NCBI GenBank assembly: GCA_007125955.1
Contig: SLCF01000002.1
Location: 19,133 to 83,132, forward strand
From: Bacteroidales bacterium
GTDB lineage: Bacteria; Bacteroidota; Bacteroidia; Bacteroidales; PUMT01
Direction of reading: 5' to 3'
DNA: 64,000 bases
Under the pieces are notes generated by a model. It ran no database searches and had not been told where the DNA came from. It saw only the letters and a list, made by a program, of their open reading frames with translations. How positions within the stretch are numbered: the stretch's first letter is position 1; each line of letters begins with the position of its first letter. The position numbers were made by a program, and so were the translations under genes. Shown here in pieces: positions 29,823 through 37,588 of this stretch.

Positions 29823-29840
29823 CGTCAGTTGTAACTGACG
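29823..29840. promoter_or_regulatory. Palindrome in the groES upstream region
   Basis: CGTCAGTT-GT-AACTGACG, perfect 8-bp arms with a 2-bp spacer, about 120 bp before the groES ATG. It has no T tract and is too tight for a terminator loop, so an operator is more likely. The regulator is unknown. Confidence 0.4.
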
Positions 29841-29910
29841 TAATTGCGGTCAGGTAAATGACCGGGAAAGTAATACATTGAAGATGTTTCGATTATATCA
29901 ATATTGCAAA

Positions 29911-29947
29911 AAGAAAAAGTGTCAGAATGATGACATACTGACACTTT
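29911..29947 (-). terminator. Rho-independent terminator after secG
   Basis: On the minus strand a perfect 10-bp stem AAAGTGTCAG/CTGACACTTT encloses a 12-nt loop (stem span 29916-29947) and runs into TTTTTCTT. It begins about 43 bp after the secG stop and separates the upstream operon from groESL. Confidence 0.75.
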
Positions 29948-29989
29948 ATTATTTAATTTAATTCAAAATTCTCCTTTTGACTGCCCGGA

Positions 29990-30394
29990 TCAGTCATTTT
30001 CAGGCTCCTCAGCTTCCGGTGGCAAAAGATCTTCCGGATCAACTACCTGGATATCCTCATCCAAAGGAACCTCTCCGGGCTCCTGAACTGGGAATGTAGG
30101 CAATCCCTGAGAAGGATCAACCCTGCGATCCATCTCCTGCTCAATTATTGAGCGTTCAACTTCTGCATCACCACGCGGAATAGCAGCAGATGCCAGCAGA
30201 CTCAAAACCATAAGACTTGCGGCAAGCGTCCATGTGGTCTTTTCGAGGAAGTCAGCTGTCTTTCTTACTCCCATCATCTGGTTGGAAGAAGAAAAATTGG
30301 CTGCCAGCCCTCCTCCCTTTGAATTCTGAACCAGAACTATCAGAACCAGCAGAATCGCAACAATGAATATCATAACTGAAATAAATACAAACAT
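29990..30394 (-). CDS. secG: Preprotein translocase subunit SecG
   Basis: Small inner-membrane subunit of SecYEG. It has 134 residues: a first membrane segment (about 2-24, FVFISVMIFIVAILLVLIVLVQ), the conserved cytoplasmic loop QNSKGGGLAANFSSSNQMMGVRKTADFLEKTTW, a second membrane segment (about 55-70) and an acidic, Pro/Glu-rich tail of about 60 residues that E. coli SecG lacks but Bacteroidota versions commonly carry. It starts 15 bp after the TPR-like gene stop. Confidence 0.93.
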   Translation of the reverse strand: MFVFISVMIFIVAILLVLIVLVQNSKGGGLAANFSSSNQMMGVRKTADFLEKTTWTLAASLMVLSLLASAAIPRGDAEVERSIIEQEMDRRVDPSQGLPTFPVQEPGEVPLDEDIQVVDPEDLLPPEAEEPEND

Positions 30395-30409
30395 AGCCGT
30401 TACTCTTTC

Positions 30410-31558
30410 TTAATGTGATTGATTAATAATACGTTTTATCTCTTCAATTTGTTTTGCAAAGTAACTATATTTTTCCGGATATTTCAAACTTAATTTCTCA
30501 TATGCATATACAGCCTTTTGATAATGCTTTTGCTGAATATATATCCTGGCAAGGGTTTCTGTAAAAAGTTCCTCGCTTTCCCTGGCACTGCCCCCGGAAA
30601 TATCCACTTCCTGACCGGGATCTTCCGGTATTTCACGGGGTTCGATACGGGGTTTATTTTCCAGAAAACGGTCAATCAGATCATCTTCATTTCCGGAATC
30701 CGCTTCATCATCACTTCCGGATCGTTCTTTTCCTTTACCAAAACCCTTATTCTCCCAGAGGGTTTCTGGAGGCTTCAGCAATTCAAGCCATTTAAAGAAG
30801 GGATAAGTTCCGTCTGAAAGAGAATCCTCTTCAGCGGTTCCATCTTCATTTCCCCATTCAGCAAGCAAACCGGAATCAAACTCCAGCAGATCGTCAGTTT
30901 CTTTCCCTTTTGAAACTTCACCTTCATCTTCGGAAGTCGGTTCATCCTCCTGAACGGCGCTTTCAGCGAAAGCTTCCGCTTTTTCTTCCCCGTCATCGCT
31001 TTTTATCAACTGACCCTCTTCCTCAACATGCAAATCCTCATTATCCGCAAACCCGGCTCCCTCCTTTTTTCTTTTGTACTCCTGTATTTCCCGGAGTATC
31101 CTGTCAGCAAGCGATTCCTCCCCGGATGTGCCGCCTGCCGGTTTATCCTCTTCCGGTACGGCAGTTGACCCTTCATCCGCGGCCATTTCCTCTTCCCGGT
31201 TCTCATCTGATCCTGATGACTTAACAGTTTCTTCCGAAGTATCATCTTCAGTAAAATTTTCAACCGGACTTGCTACTTCTCCTCTCTCTTTCTCTTTTTC
31301 AGAAACAGTGCTTTTATCACTGAATAAATAATCGTGGACAAGCTTGAACATCCTGTCTCTGTCACCTGCATAGGCTGCCGAAAGATTCAGCTGTCCTGCG
31401 AAATGGATATCGTCAGTGTTTTTCAGGTTTTTCACCATAAGTAAATGGGCGGTGTGAAAATAGGGATAGCGTTGCAAAACACCCCTTATCCCTTCAAGGC
31501 TTGTTTTGTCAAGTAATTGAGGATTGTACAGATAATTGATAAACTCTTCCCTGTTCAT
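30410..31558 (-). CDS. Acidic tetratricopeptide-type protein between lptE and secG
   Basis: A conserved Bacteroidota gene of unknown function. ATG 31558 gives 382 residues (a GTG two codons earlier is also possible). The N-terminus (MNREEFINYLYNPQLLDKTSLEGIRGVLQRYPYFHTAHLL) is ordered and helical. The middle, about residues 90-330, is highly acidic low-complexity sequence rich in Glu, Asp, Ser and Gly. The C-terminus (about 335-380, ETLARIYIQQKHYQKAVYAYEKLSLKYPEKYSYFAKQI) forms one TPR-like helical pair. No signal peptide, so cytoplasmic. It lies 14 bp after lptE and 15 bp before secG, hinting at an envelope or secretion role. Confidence 0.72.
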   Translation of the reverse strand: MNREEFINYLYNPQLLDKTSLEGIRGVLQRYPYFHTAHLLMVKNLKNTDDIHFAGQLNLSAAYAGDRDRMFKLVHDYLFSDKSTVSEKEKERGEVASPVENFTEDDTSEETVKSSGSDENREEEMAADEGSTAVPEEDKPAGGTSGEESLADRILREIQEYKRKKEGAGFADNEDLHVEEEGQLIKSDDGEEKAEAFAESAVQEDEPTSEDEGEVSKGKETDDLLEFDSGLLAEWGNEDGTAEEDSLSDGTYPFFKWLELLKPPETLWENKGFGKGKERSGSDDEADSGNEDDLIDRFLENKPRIEPREIPEDPGQEVDISGGSARESEELFTETLARIYIQQKHYQKAVYAYEKLSLKYPEKYSYFAKQIEEIKRIINQSH

Positions 31559-31572
31559 GTGCACGGTGATTG

Positions 31573-32124
31573 TTACCAGTTTACAAAAGCATAATTGAAA
31601 ATATCCTGTATCAGTTCGTCAATTATCTTTTCCACCAGTTGTTCCTCTACTGCATCCAGGCCTGTTGCAGCATCGTAGTCTGCATGCCTTGTAAATGTTC
31701 TTTCAAAATCCTGTTCAGAGTCAACGGAATTGGTAAACCGCACCCTTACCGAGATGGTCAGTCTTTCCATTGAAGCCCTCTCGTCGGCACCGACAGAAAC
31801 CGGAGCAGTCCTGTAATCGGTTATTTCACCATCAAAATTGACATCTCCGATATCATTTACAAGGGTTAGCCTTGTTCTTCCCTCAAACACATCCTGCATA
31901 GTTTCGGTCAGATCCTGACTGAGATTGGGAATGCTGGTCGGTGCATTGTTCTGAAAATACTGCACAGAGATTGTTTCCAGTCTGGGTGAAATAGATGCCC
32001 CGGTAAAAGAGTAATTTACCGAACACCCTGCAAAAATCAACAGGAACAGTCCCGTTACAATTAATCCTGTATTGCGGGCTATCCGGACTTTTTTTGTTCT
32101 CAATGTAAACCTTTCCAGTGACAT
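31573..32124 (-). CDS. lptE: LPS-assembly lipoprotein LptE family
   Basis: Outer-membrane lipoprotein thought to plug and assist LptD in LPS insertion. ATG 32124 lies 7 bp after the stop of the sigma54 activator; the frame runs further up but overlaps that gene. Of the 183 residues the first 34 form a long lipoprotein signal ending in a lipobox (IFAGC, Cys34). The mature start SVNYSFTGASISPRLETISVQYFQNNAP and DINFDGEITDY-type segment match the Bacteroidota LptE family closely. Together with lpxA, lpxC-fabZ, lpxD and kdsB in the window it points to an LPS-bearing outer membrane. Confidence 0.86.
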   Translation of the reverse strand: MSLERFTLRTKKVRIARNTGLIVTGLFLLIFAGCSVNYSFTGASISPRLETISVQYFQNNAPTSIPNLSQDLTETMQDVFEGRTRLTLVNDIGDVNFDGEITDYRTAPVSVGADERASMERLTISVRVRFTNSVDSEQDFERTFTRHADYDAATGLDAVEEQLVEKIIDELIQDIFNYAFVNW

Positions 32125-32131
32125 AATAATT

Positions 32132-33355
32132 TTATTCAATGTTATACTGCCTGATTTTCCGGTAAAGAGTACGTTCTGAAATCCCAAGCTCTTCAGCTGC
32201 ATGCTTTCGCCTGCCGTTGAATTTCTGCAAAGCCTTTTTAATCATCTCCATTTCTTTCTCCTGAAGCGAAAGCGATTCTTCCACAAGCTCCTCAGTATCT
32301 TCTATATTAGACTGTTCATGGTGTTTTGCTTCAAAATCCCCGTTGCCTGCCTGATCGTAAGGCTCATATGAAGAAGGATAAAGCCTTTTCAACAGCTTGG
32401 TATTGTTTTCAAATTCGGGATCTTCGGGATTTTTCCTTATAATGTCAAATACCAGTTTTTTCAGATCACTCATGTCATTTTTCATGTCAAAGAGTATCTT
32501 ATAGAGGATCTCCCTGTCCGATGCAAAAGCCCTGTCATCACTGCCCCTAATTATTGCAGGCAATTTTTTATCCATATAGTCCGGAAGGTATTTGCGCAAA
32601 GTTTCGGGATCAATTTCCCTGTTCTTTTCAATTATTGAGAGCTGCTCAGTAATATTTTTCAGTTGCCTTATATTCCCCGGCCATTCAAAATTTTCAAGCA
32701 TATTAAGCGCTTCGGTTGTCAGGCTTATTTCCGGCATACGGTAACGTTCTGCAAAATCGAGTGAGAACCTGCGGAAGAGCAAAATTATATCCTCTTTCCT
32801 TTCACGCAGGGGTGGAATAAGTACAGGAACGGTATTAAGCCGGTAATAGAGATCCTCCCGGAACTTGTTTTCAGCTATCGAATCAATAATATTCACATTT
32901 GTTGCAGCAATTACCCTTACATCGGTTTTATGGACTTTTGAAGAACCCACTTTTATATATTCACCTGACTCCAGAACACGTAAAAGCCTTACCTGGGTTG
33001 CAAGAGGCAACTCCGATACCTCGTCGAGAAAAATTGTGCCTTTGTCAGCCACTTCAAAATAGCCTTTTCTGCTTTCATGCGCTCCTGTGAAAGAGCCTTT
33101 TTCGTGTCCGAACAATTCAGAATCTATCGTACCTTCAGGGATTGCACCACAGTTAACCGCTATATAAGGTCCGTGTTTCCTGGCACTGAACTGATGTATA
33201 ATCTGCGGGAACACCTCTTTACCGGTGCCGCTTTCACCTGATATAAGCACCGACAAATCGGTAGGAGCAACCCTGTATGCAACTTCGATAGCCCTGTTCA
33301 ACCCGAGTGAGTTGCCGATTATCCCGAATCTCCTTTTTATTGCCTGAATATCCAT
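32132..33355 (-). CDS. Sigma54-dependent transcriptional activator (AAA+ and Fis-type HTH, no receiver)
   Basis: Enhancer-binding protein of 407 residues. It starts almost directly with the AAA+ domain: Walker A GESGTGKE (about 39-46), the sigma54-contact loop GSFTGA (GAFTGA with Ser at position 2), Walker B GTIFLDEV, and an arginine-finger region. An acidic linker of about 100 residues follows, and a Fis-type helix-turn-helix ends the protein (RRKHAAEELGISERTLYRKIRQYNIE). It has no N-terminal sensor or phosphoreceiver, so control must come from elsewhere. First gene of the activator-lptE-TPR-secG unit, a common Bacteroidota neighbourhood. Confidence 0.93.
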   Translation of the reverse strand: MDIQAIKRRFGIIGNSLGLNRAIEVAYRVAPTDLSVLISGESGTGKEVFPQIIHQFSARKHGPYIAVNCGAIPEGTIDSELFGHEKGSFTGAHESRKGYFEVADKGTIFLDEVSELPLATQVRLLRVLESGEYIKVGSSKVHKTDVRVIAATNVNIIDSIAENKFREDLYYRLNTVPVLIPPLRERKEDIILLFRRFSLDFAERYRMPEISLTTEALNMLENFEWPGNIRQLKNITEQLSIIEKNREIDPETLRKYLPDYMDKKLPAIIRGSDDRAFASDREILYKILFDMKNDMSDLKKLVFDIIRKNPEDPEFENNTKLLKRLYPSSYEPYDQAGNGDFEAKHHEQSNIEDTEELVEESLSLQEKEMEMIKKALQKFNGRRKHAAEELGISERTLYRKIRQYNIE

Positions 33356-33399
33356 TATAGTCAGATATTTAATTACTCCTGTGTCTCTTTACGTTTATA

Positions 33400-33428
33400 T
33401 TTCAAGTTTGAAACGTATGACAAAATTA
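33400..33428 (-). promoter_or_regulatory. Candidate promoter and palindrome ahead of the sigma54 activator operon
   Basis: On the minus strand TAATTTTG (33421-33428) matches TAnnTTTG, and the perfect palindrome TTTCAA-GT-TTGAAA (33400-33413) begins about where transcription would start. The arrangement suggests an operator over the start site. A -33 box is not seen. The spacer also serves divergent kdsB. Confidence 0.38.
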
Positions 33429-33498
33429 CAATTTAAATGGTTTTTTATTTATTTTACATGGTTAAAATATCAGATATTTATCTGCAAATCTCATAAAT

Positions 33499-34239
33499 AT
33501 GTTCATAGCAGGCATCATACCGGCACGTTTCGCATCCACCAGGCTTCCCGGAAAACCCCTTGCTATTATCAAAGGCGAACCGATGATACGCCATGTATAT
33601 GAACGTTCAATTGAAGCCCTGGATTATGTAGTTGTTGCAACTGACGACCGGCGAATAAAAGAAGCCGTTGAGCAGTTCGGGGGCAGGGTGGCAATGACCT
33701 CTGCCGGTCACAGAAGCGGAACTGACAGATGTGCAGAAGCTGCTGCAAAGATCAGTGGACCAGGAGGAGTTATCCCCGACGTAATAATCAATATCCAGGG
33801 CGACGAACCATTTGTCAGACCGGAACAGATCAGTCAGCTTGCTGAAGCTTTCAATGATCCTGCCGCAGAGATTGCAACCCTCATAAGGCTTGTCAAAAAC
33901 AGTGATGATCTCTTCAATCCCGGCCTGCCGAAAGTGGTCTTCAACCTGCAAAAGGAGGCTCTCTATTTCAGCCGGTGGCCCCTGCCATATCTAAGGGATA
34001 AAGATGAAAACTCCTGGATTGAAAATTTCAACTTTTACAGGCATCTTGGCATGTACGGATACCGCACAAAAACCCTCATGAAGCTTGCAGATCTTCCGGC
34101 CTCCCCACTTGAATCGGCCGAATCGCTTGAACAAAACAGGTGGCTGGAGAACGGCTTTAACATTAAGGTTATTGCAACAGAATATGAATCTCTTTCGGTC
34201 GATACACCTGATGACCTGAAGAAGGCAAATGAGATGTGA
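33499..34239 (+). CDS. kdsB: 3-deoxy-manno-octulosonate cytidylyltransferase KdsB
   Basis: Activates Kdo as CMP-Kdo for the LPS inner core. It has 246 residues, normal. Nucleotide-binding motif IIPARFASTRLPGKPLA is at the N-terminus, then PMIRHVYERS, VVVATDDRRI, the acidic metal site NIQGDEPFV, and ALYFSRWPLPY and HLGMYGYR in the second half. A monocistronic gene divergent from the sigma54 activator and convergent with the GSCFA gene. Confidence 0.96.
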   Translation: MFIAGIIPARFASTRLPGKPLAIIKGEPMIRHVYERSIEALDYVVVATDDRRIKEAVEQFGGRVAMTSAGHRSGTDRCAEAAAKISGPGGVIPDVIINIQGDEPFVRPEQISQLAEAFNDPAAEIATLIRLVKNSDDLFNPGLPKVVFNLQKEALYFSRWPLPYLRDKDENSWIENFNFYRHLGMYGYRTKTLMKLADLPASPLESAESLEQNRWLENGFNIKVIATEYESLSVDTPDDLKKANEM

Positions 34240-34269
34240 AATAGTGACTTACTTAACTGCTAAAAGCTT

Positions 34270-35256
34270 TTAAATGCCGGAAAGAGCTTTCAGCTCATCA
34301 GTGAAATCGATGAAAGGATATTTTTTTTCAAGTTCCATAATCTGCCTTTCAATCTGCTGCAGAAAATCCCTGTAACTTTCCGAAGAAGGGTCAAAGGGCT
34401 TGTGCCCCAGTCCCTGGAGTATTTTCTCTACTTCCCTCATAACCAGGTGGGCTTCATGCAATATGAATGTTGTTGAAAATTTTTCCCAGATATATTCAAT
34501 GGCCTGGGAATTAATATGTAACATATCTTTTTCATAAAACCTGTAATCTCTCAGGTCATCCATCACTATCTCATAAGCAGGGAAATACTGTACAAATCCA
34601 AACATTTCAATCAGTTTCTGCACTGCAAGTATAAGAACCGATTTGCTTACCTGGTTGCCGGCAGGGCCGTCTTTCCAGTGTCTTACGGGGCTTACTGTCA
34701 GTACAATATTAATCCCCGGGTTGAATAACCTTAACTTCTCAAAGAGCTTTTTGTACCTCTCAACAATTTCCTCAATTGATAAGAGGTAACGGTCGAAATT
34801 CTTTGCAGGGAGCTTGTGGCAGTTGGAGACAACCTCTCCTGTTTCCCTGAACTCATAAACCCTTGCCGTCCCAAAAGTGATAAAGAGGTAACCCGACTTT
34901 TTCAGTGCTTCCGACCCCTTTTCTGTTGATCTGTTTATTCTCTCCAGGCACTTATCCGCGTCAGTTGAAGAAAAAGATGTGTGGTGGTTAAAGCTGTACC
35001 AGCGACCGTTATGATAATTGAGATGGTCTTTGGTGAAAAACCTTTTCTCCAAAAGTATCCGAAGACTGTTCCCGACCGATACCGGGTTATATATTACCCC
35101 GAACGGGTTAACTTCCGCAGGGAATTTCATCCGCTTCATCTTTCCGCCTATGTTCTCGGCAAAACATGAGCCCATCCAAAGAGTTGTATCTTCGTAACCG
35201 GTTTTTATTCTGTCATCCTGCTGTGGTACATCCACTATAGTTCTGAATGATGCCAT
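34270..35256 (-). CDS. GSCFA domain protein
   Basis: A 328-residue protein of the GSCFA family, named from the motif WMGSCFAENIG seen here near residues 29-37. The family is SGNH/GDSL-hydrolase related: the Ser in GSCFAEN, VNPFGVIYNPVSVG, TFGTARVY, ILTVSPVRHW and the later MLHINSQAIEYIWEKF (His) line up with SGNH blocks, so an esterase-like activity is likely though unproven. ATG 35256 is chosen over GTG 35262. No signal peptide. Common in Bacteroidota, role unknown. Confidence 0.85.
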   Translation of the reverse strand: MASFRTIVDVPQQDDRIKTGYEDTTLWMGSCFAENIGGKMKRMKFPAEVNPFGVIYNPVSVGNSLRILLEKRFFTKDHLNYHNGRWYSFNHHTSFSSTDADKCLERINRSTEKGSEALKKSGYLFITFGTARVYEFRETGEVVSNCHKLPAKNFDRYLLSIEEIVERYKKLFEKLRLFNPGINIVLTVSPVRHWKDGPAGNQVSKSVLILAVQKLIEMFGFVQYFPAYEIVMDDLRDYRFYEKDMLHINSQAIEYIWEKFSTTFILHEAHLVMREVEKILQGLGHKPFDPSSESYRDFLQQIERQIMELEKKYPFIDFTDELKALSGI

Positions 35257-35341
35257 CTTCACGATAGATTTAAAAGAGTGAAAAATTTTCTTAAATTAAG
35301 GTTTTTTTCCGGTAAAAATATAAACAAAACAATGTCTGAAA

Positions 35342-35752
35342 ATGCAAAAAACAATAAAGATCAAAACAGTCAACCATAACGGTCTGTATGATATAACGGA
35401 ACAGGTCGCTGAAATAGTGGGACGCAGCGGTGTAAATTCCGGAATCGTATCTGTATACGCACAGGGAGCAACTGCAGCTGTAATGATCCAGGAGAGCTGG
35501 GATAACTCAATTCAGAACGACGTGATAAACCTTTTGAACAAACTTATTCCAAAAGGTGTATGGGAGCATGATTTACAGGATAATAATGGCGATTCCCACC
35601 TTAAAGCCGGGATTGTGGGACCTTCGGAAACCGTTCCCGTTATAGGAGGCAAACCCGGACTGTCAACATGGCAGAACATCTTTTTTTGCGAATTTGACGG
35701 ACCGAGGGAGGTTAGGAATATTGCAGTGACAGTAATAGGCGACAGGAATTAA
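35342..35752 (+). CDS. YjbQ/UPF0047 family protein
   Basis: A 136-residue member of the YjbQ family, a conserved single-domain beta fold; some members show weak thiamine-phosphate synthase activity, but the physiological role is uncertain. Conserved segments are IVSVYAQGATAAVMIQE, LIPKGVWEHDLQDNNGDSHLKAGIVGPSETVPVIGGKPGLSTWQNIFFCEFDGPR split over the second half (HLKA..VG.S with the probable metal His). Short gene between GSCFA and queG, each on the other strand. Confidence 0.85.
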   Translation: MQKTIKIKTVNHNGLYDITEQVAEIVGRSGVNSGIVSVYAQGATAAVMIQESWDNSIQNDVINLLNKLIPKGVWEHDLQDNNGDSHLKAGIVGPSETVPVIGGKPGLSTWQNIFFCEFDGPREVRNIAVTVIGDRN

Positions 35753-35830
35753 ACTTTCACCGGTTATACGGGTAAGATACGGCAGATTCCTTCTCTGATA
35801 AGACCGGCGGAATTTCATCTATACCGCATT

Positions 35831-36763
35831 TCAGCTTTTCAGGAACTCCAGGTTTCTTTTTACCATTTTGAATCCGCTCCTGCCTATAACCGACCTGCCG
35901 AAAATCCGGCTGAACATTTCCTTCTCCATGTTTTGCCACTCACCTGCACTAAGTTTAAGCATTTCCGGGTGCGGTTTTAACAGAGGCTCGCTATGAGGCA
36001 CACAATTTCTGTTATAAGGGCATACATCCTGGCATATGTCGCATCCGTAAACCCTGTTCTGCATACTGCCTTTCATTTTTTCAGGAAGAGCTCCCTTGTG
36101 CTGCGTTGTCAGATATGATATGCATTTCCTGGCATCAAGCAGATACGGGGCTGTAAGGGCACCGGTGGGACAGGCATCAATGCACAGCCGGCAATCCCCG
36201 CATTTATTCTCATCAAACGGCTTGTCCGGTGGAAGTTCAATATCTGCAACAATCTCTCCTATAAAAAAAAAGGAGCCCTTTTCGTTGGCTATCAAACAGT
36301 TGTTTTTGCCAATCCACCCAAGACCTGAACGAACAGCCCACGCCCTGTCAAGAACCGGGGCTGAATCGACAAATCCCCTGCCCTTTGTATTTCCGGCAGC
36401 TTTATTGATAATTTCAAGCAGGCGGTTGAGTTTATGTTTTATAACAAAATGGTAATCGCTCCCGTAAGCATACTTTGCAACAACAGGAGCCAGGGTATCC
36501 TTCTGAAAATCTCCGGGAAAATAGTTGTGTAATACGGAAATAACGCTTTTTGCACCTTCAAACAACCTGCGGGGATCAGCCCTTTTTTCAAAGTTTTTTT
36601 CCATGTATTGCATTCCTGCATGCATGCCGGAGGAGAGCCATTGTTCGAGCCGCTTAGCCTCATCTTCCAGAAAAGATGCACGGGAAATACCGCATGCAGT
36701 GAAACCCAGTTCAATTGCAGCAGCTTTGATTAACCCTGCTATTTTTTTATTGTTCGGGATCAT
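35831..36763 (-). CDS. queG: Epoxyqueuosine reductase QueG
   Basis: Cobalamin-dependent, Fe-S enzyme for the last step of queuosine tRNA modification. It has 310 residues, somewhat short (E. coli QueG is about 380, with an extra C-terminal HEAT part that is missing here). The domain DUF1730-like VISVLHNYFPGD and the ferredoxin-like cysteine clusters CGDCRLCIDACPTGAL and YGCDICQDVCPYN are complete. It overlaps nothing and ends near the yjbQ stop. A client of the suf pathway next door (sufT-like gene begins about 19 bp after its... neighbour on the left side of the suf cluster). Confidence 0.92.
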   Translation of the reverse strand: MIPNNKKIAGLIKAAAIELGFTACGISRASFLEDEAKRLEQWLSSGMHAGMQYMEKNFEKRADPRRLFEGAKSVISVLHNYFPGDFQKDTLAPVVAKYAYGSDYHFVIKHKLNRLLEIINKAAGNTKGRGFVDSAPVLDRAWAVRSGLGWIGKNNCLIANEKGSFFFIGEIVADIELPPDKPFDENKCGDCRLCIDACPTGALTAPYLLDARKCISYLTTQHKGALPEKMKGSMQNRVYGCDICQDVCPYNRNCVPHSEPLLKPHPEMLKLSAGEWQNMEKEMFSRIFGRSVIGRSGFKMVKRNLEFLKS

Positions 36764-36781
36764 CCGGCTCAGGAGTGATAA

Positions 36782-37105
36782 TCACATAAGTCCCAGCTCA
36801 AGCCTGGCCTCATCGCTCAACATGCTCTTGTCCCACGGTGGATCGAACACCACTTCTATTTCCAGCTCCTCAACACCCGGAATTTCCCTCAGCTTTTCAT
36901 CTATTTCTTCAACCAGCTGGTCAGCCATCGGACAATTGGGTGCAGTAAGGGTCATAACCAGTTTAACCCTCTTACGGTCATCAATATTGATCTCATAAAT
37001 GAGCCCGAGATCATATATATTTACAGGCAGTTCAGGATCGTAGATCTCTTTCAGCGTTTCGACTATGATTCTTTCAGTTTCCTTATTCCTGTCTTTTTCA
37101 TCCAT
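36782..37105 (-). CDS. MIP18/DUF59 Fe-S assembly factor (SufT-like)
   Basis: A 107-residue protein of the MIP18/DUF59 family. ATG 37105 lies 4 bp after the sufE stop; an upstream in-frame ATG would overlap sufE. Family blocks are DPELPVNIYDLGLIYEI, VMTLTAPNCPMADQL (with the conserved Cys) and EVVFDPPWDKSMLSDEARLELGLM. In bacteria such proteins (SufT, PaaD-like) help deliver or mature Fe-S clusters. It is the last gene of the suf operon, 18 bp before queG on the same strand. Confidence 0.9.
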   Translation of the reverse strand: MDEKDRNKETERIIVETLKEIYDPELPVNIYDLGLIYEINIDDRKRVKLVMTLTAPNCPMADQLVEEIDEKLREIPGVEELEIEVVFDPPWDKSMLSDEARLELGLM

Positions 37106-37109
37106 ATCA

Positions 37110-37541
37110 TTATCCCTTTTTCTGTTCCTTCGTCTTATAGGCAAGGGCATACATTTTCATCTGCTTAACCATGGAAACAAGTCCGTTAGACCTTGTGGGG
37201 GAAAGATTCTCCTTCAGCCCGGTTTGGTCAATGAAAAAGAGATCGGAATTAACCAGCTCTTCCGGGGTGCGTCCGGACATAACCCTTATCAGAAGGGATA
37301 TAATCCCCTTTGTAATTACCGCATCACTGTCAGCCGAAAAATAGATCTTGCCGTCACGGTATTCAGCATGAAGCCAGACCTTTGACTGGCAACCTTTTAT
37401 CAGGTTTTCACTTGTCTTGTATTTATCCTCTATTGGCGGAAGGTCTTTGCTCAGCTCAATCAGATGGTTGTATTTATCTATCCAGTCTTCAAAAATGTTG
37501 AACTCCTCAATTATCTCTTTCTGAACCTTTTCAATTGACAT
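37110..37541 (-). CDS. sufE: Sulfur acceptor protein SufE
   Basis: Takes persulfide sulfur from SufS and passes it to SufBCD. It has 143 residues. The sulfur-accepting Cys is in NLIKGCQSKVWLHAEY, and the family segment SDAVITKGIISLLIRVMSGRTPEEL follows. The start ATG 37541 is 47 bp after sufS. Standard length and position in the suf operon. Confidence 0.95.
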   Translation of the reverse strand: MSIEKVQKEIIEEFNIFEDWIDKYNHLIELSKDLPPIEDKYKTSENLIKGCQSKVWLHAEYRDGKIYFSADSDAVITKGIISLLIRVMSGRTPEELVNSDLFFIDQTGLKENLSPTRSNGLVSMVKQMKMYALAYKTKEQKKG

Positions 37542-37588
37542 AACAACTCTTTTTCATTAAAACTGTCTCCGGATGTCACTTTTGCATT

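Noticed and set aside
29705-29989. CIRCE element upstream of groES
   Set aside because: I read the spacer on both strands and found no TTAGCACTC-N9-GAGTGCTAA-like repeat, only the CGTCAGTT palindrome.
34261-34272. Palindrome TAAAAGCTTTTA at the kdsB/GSCFA junction as a terminator
   Set aside because: It is a simple A/T-rich palindrome that overlaps the GSCFA stop; there is no GC core or loop, so it is not a convincing terminator.
35757-35939. 60-codon frame downstream of yjbQ
   Set aside because: It overlaps the 3' end of queG in another frame and has no support beyond being open.
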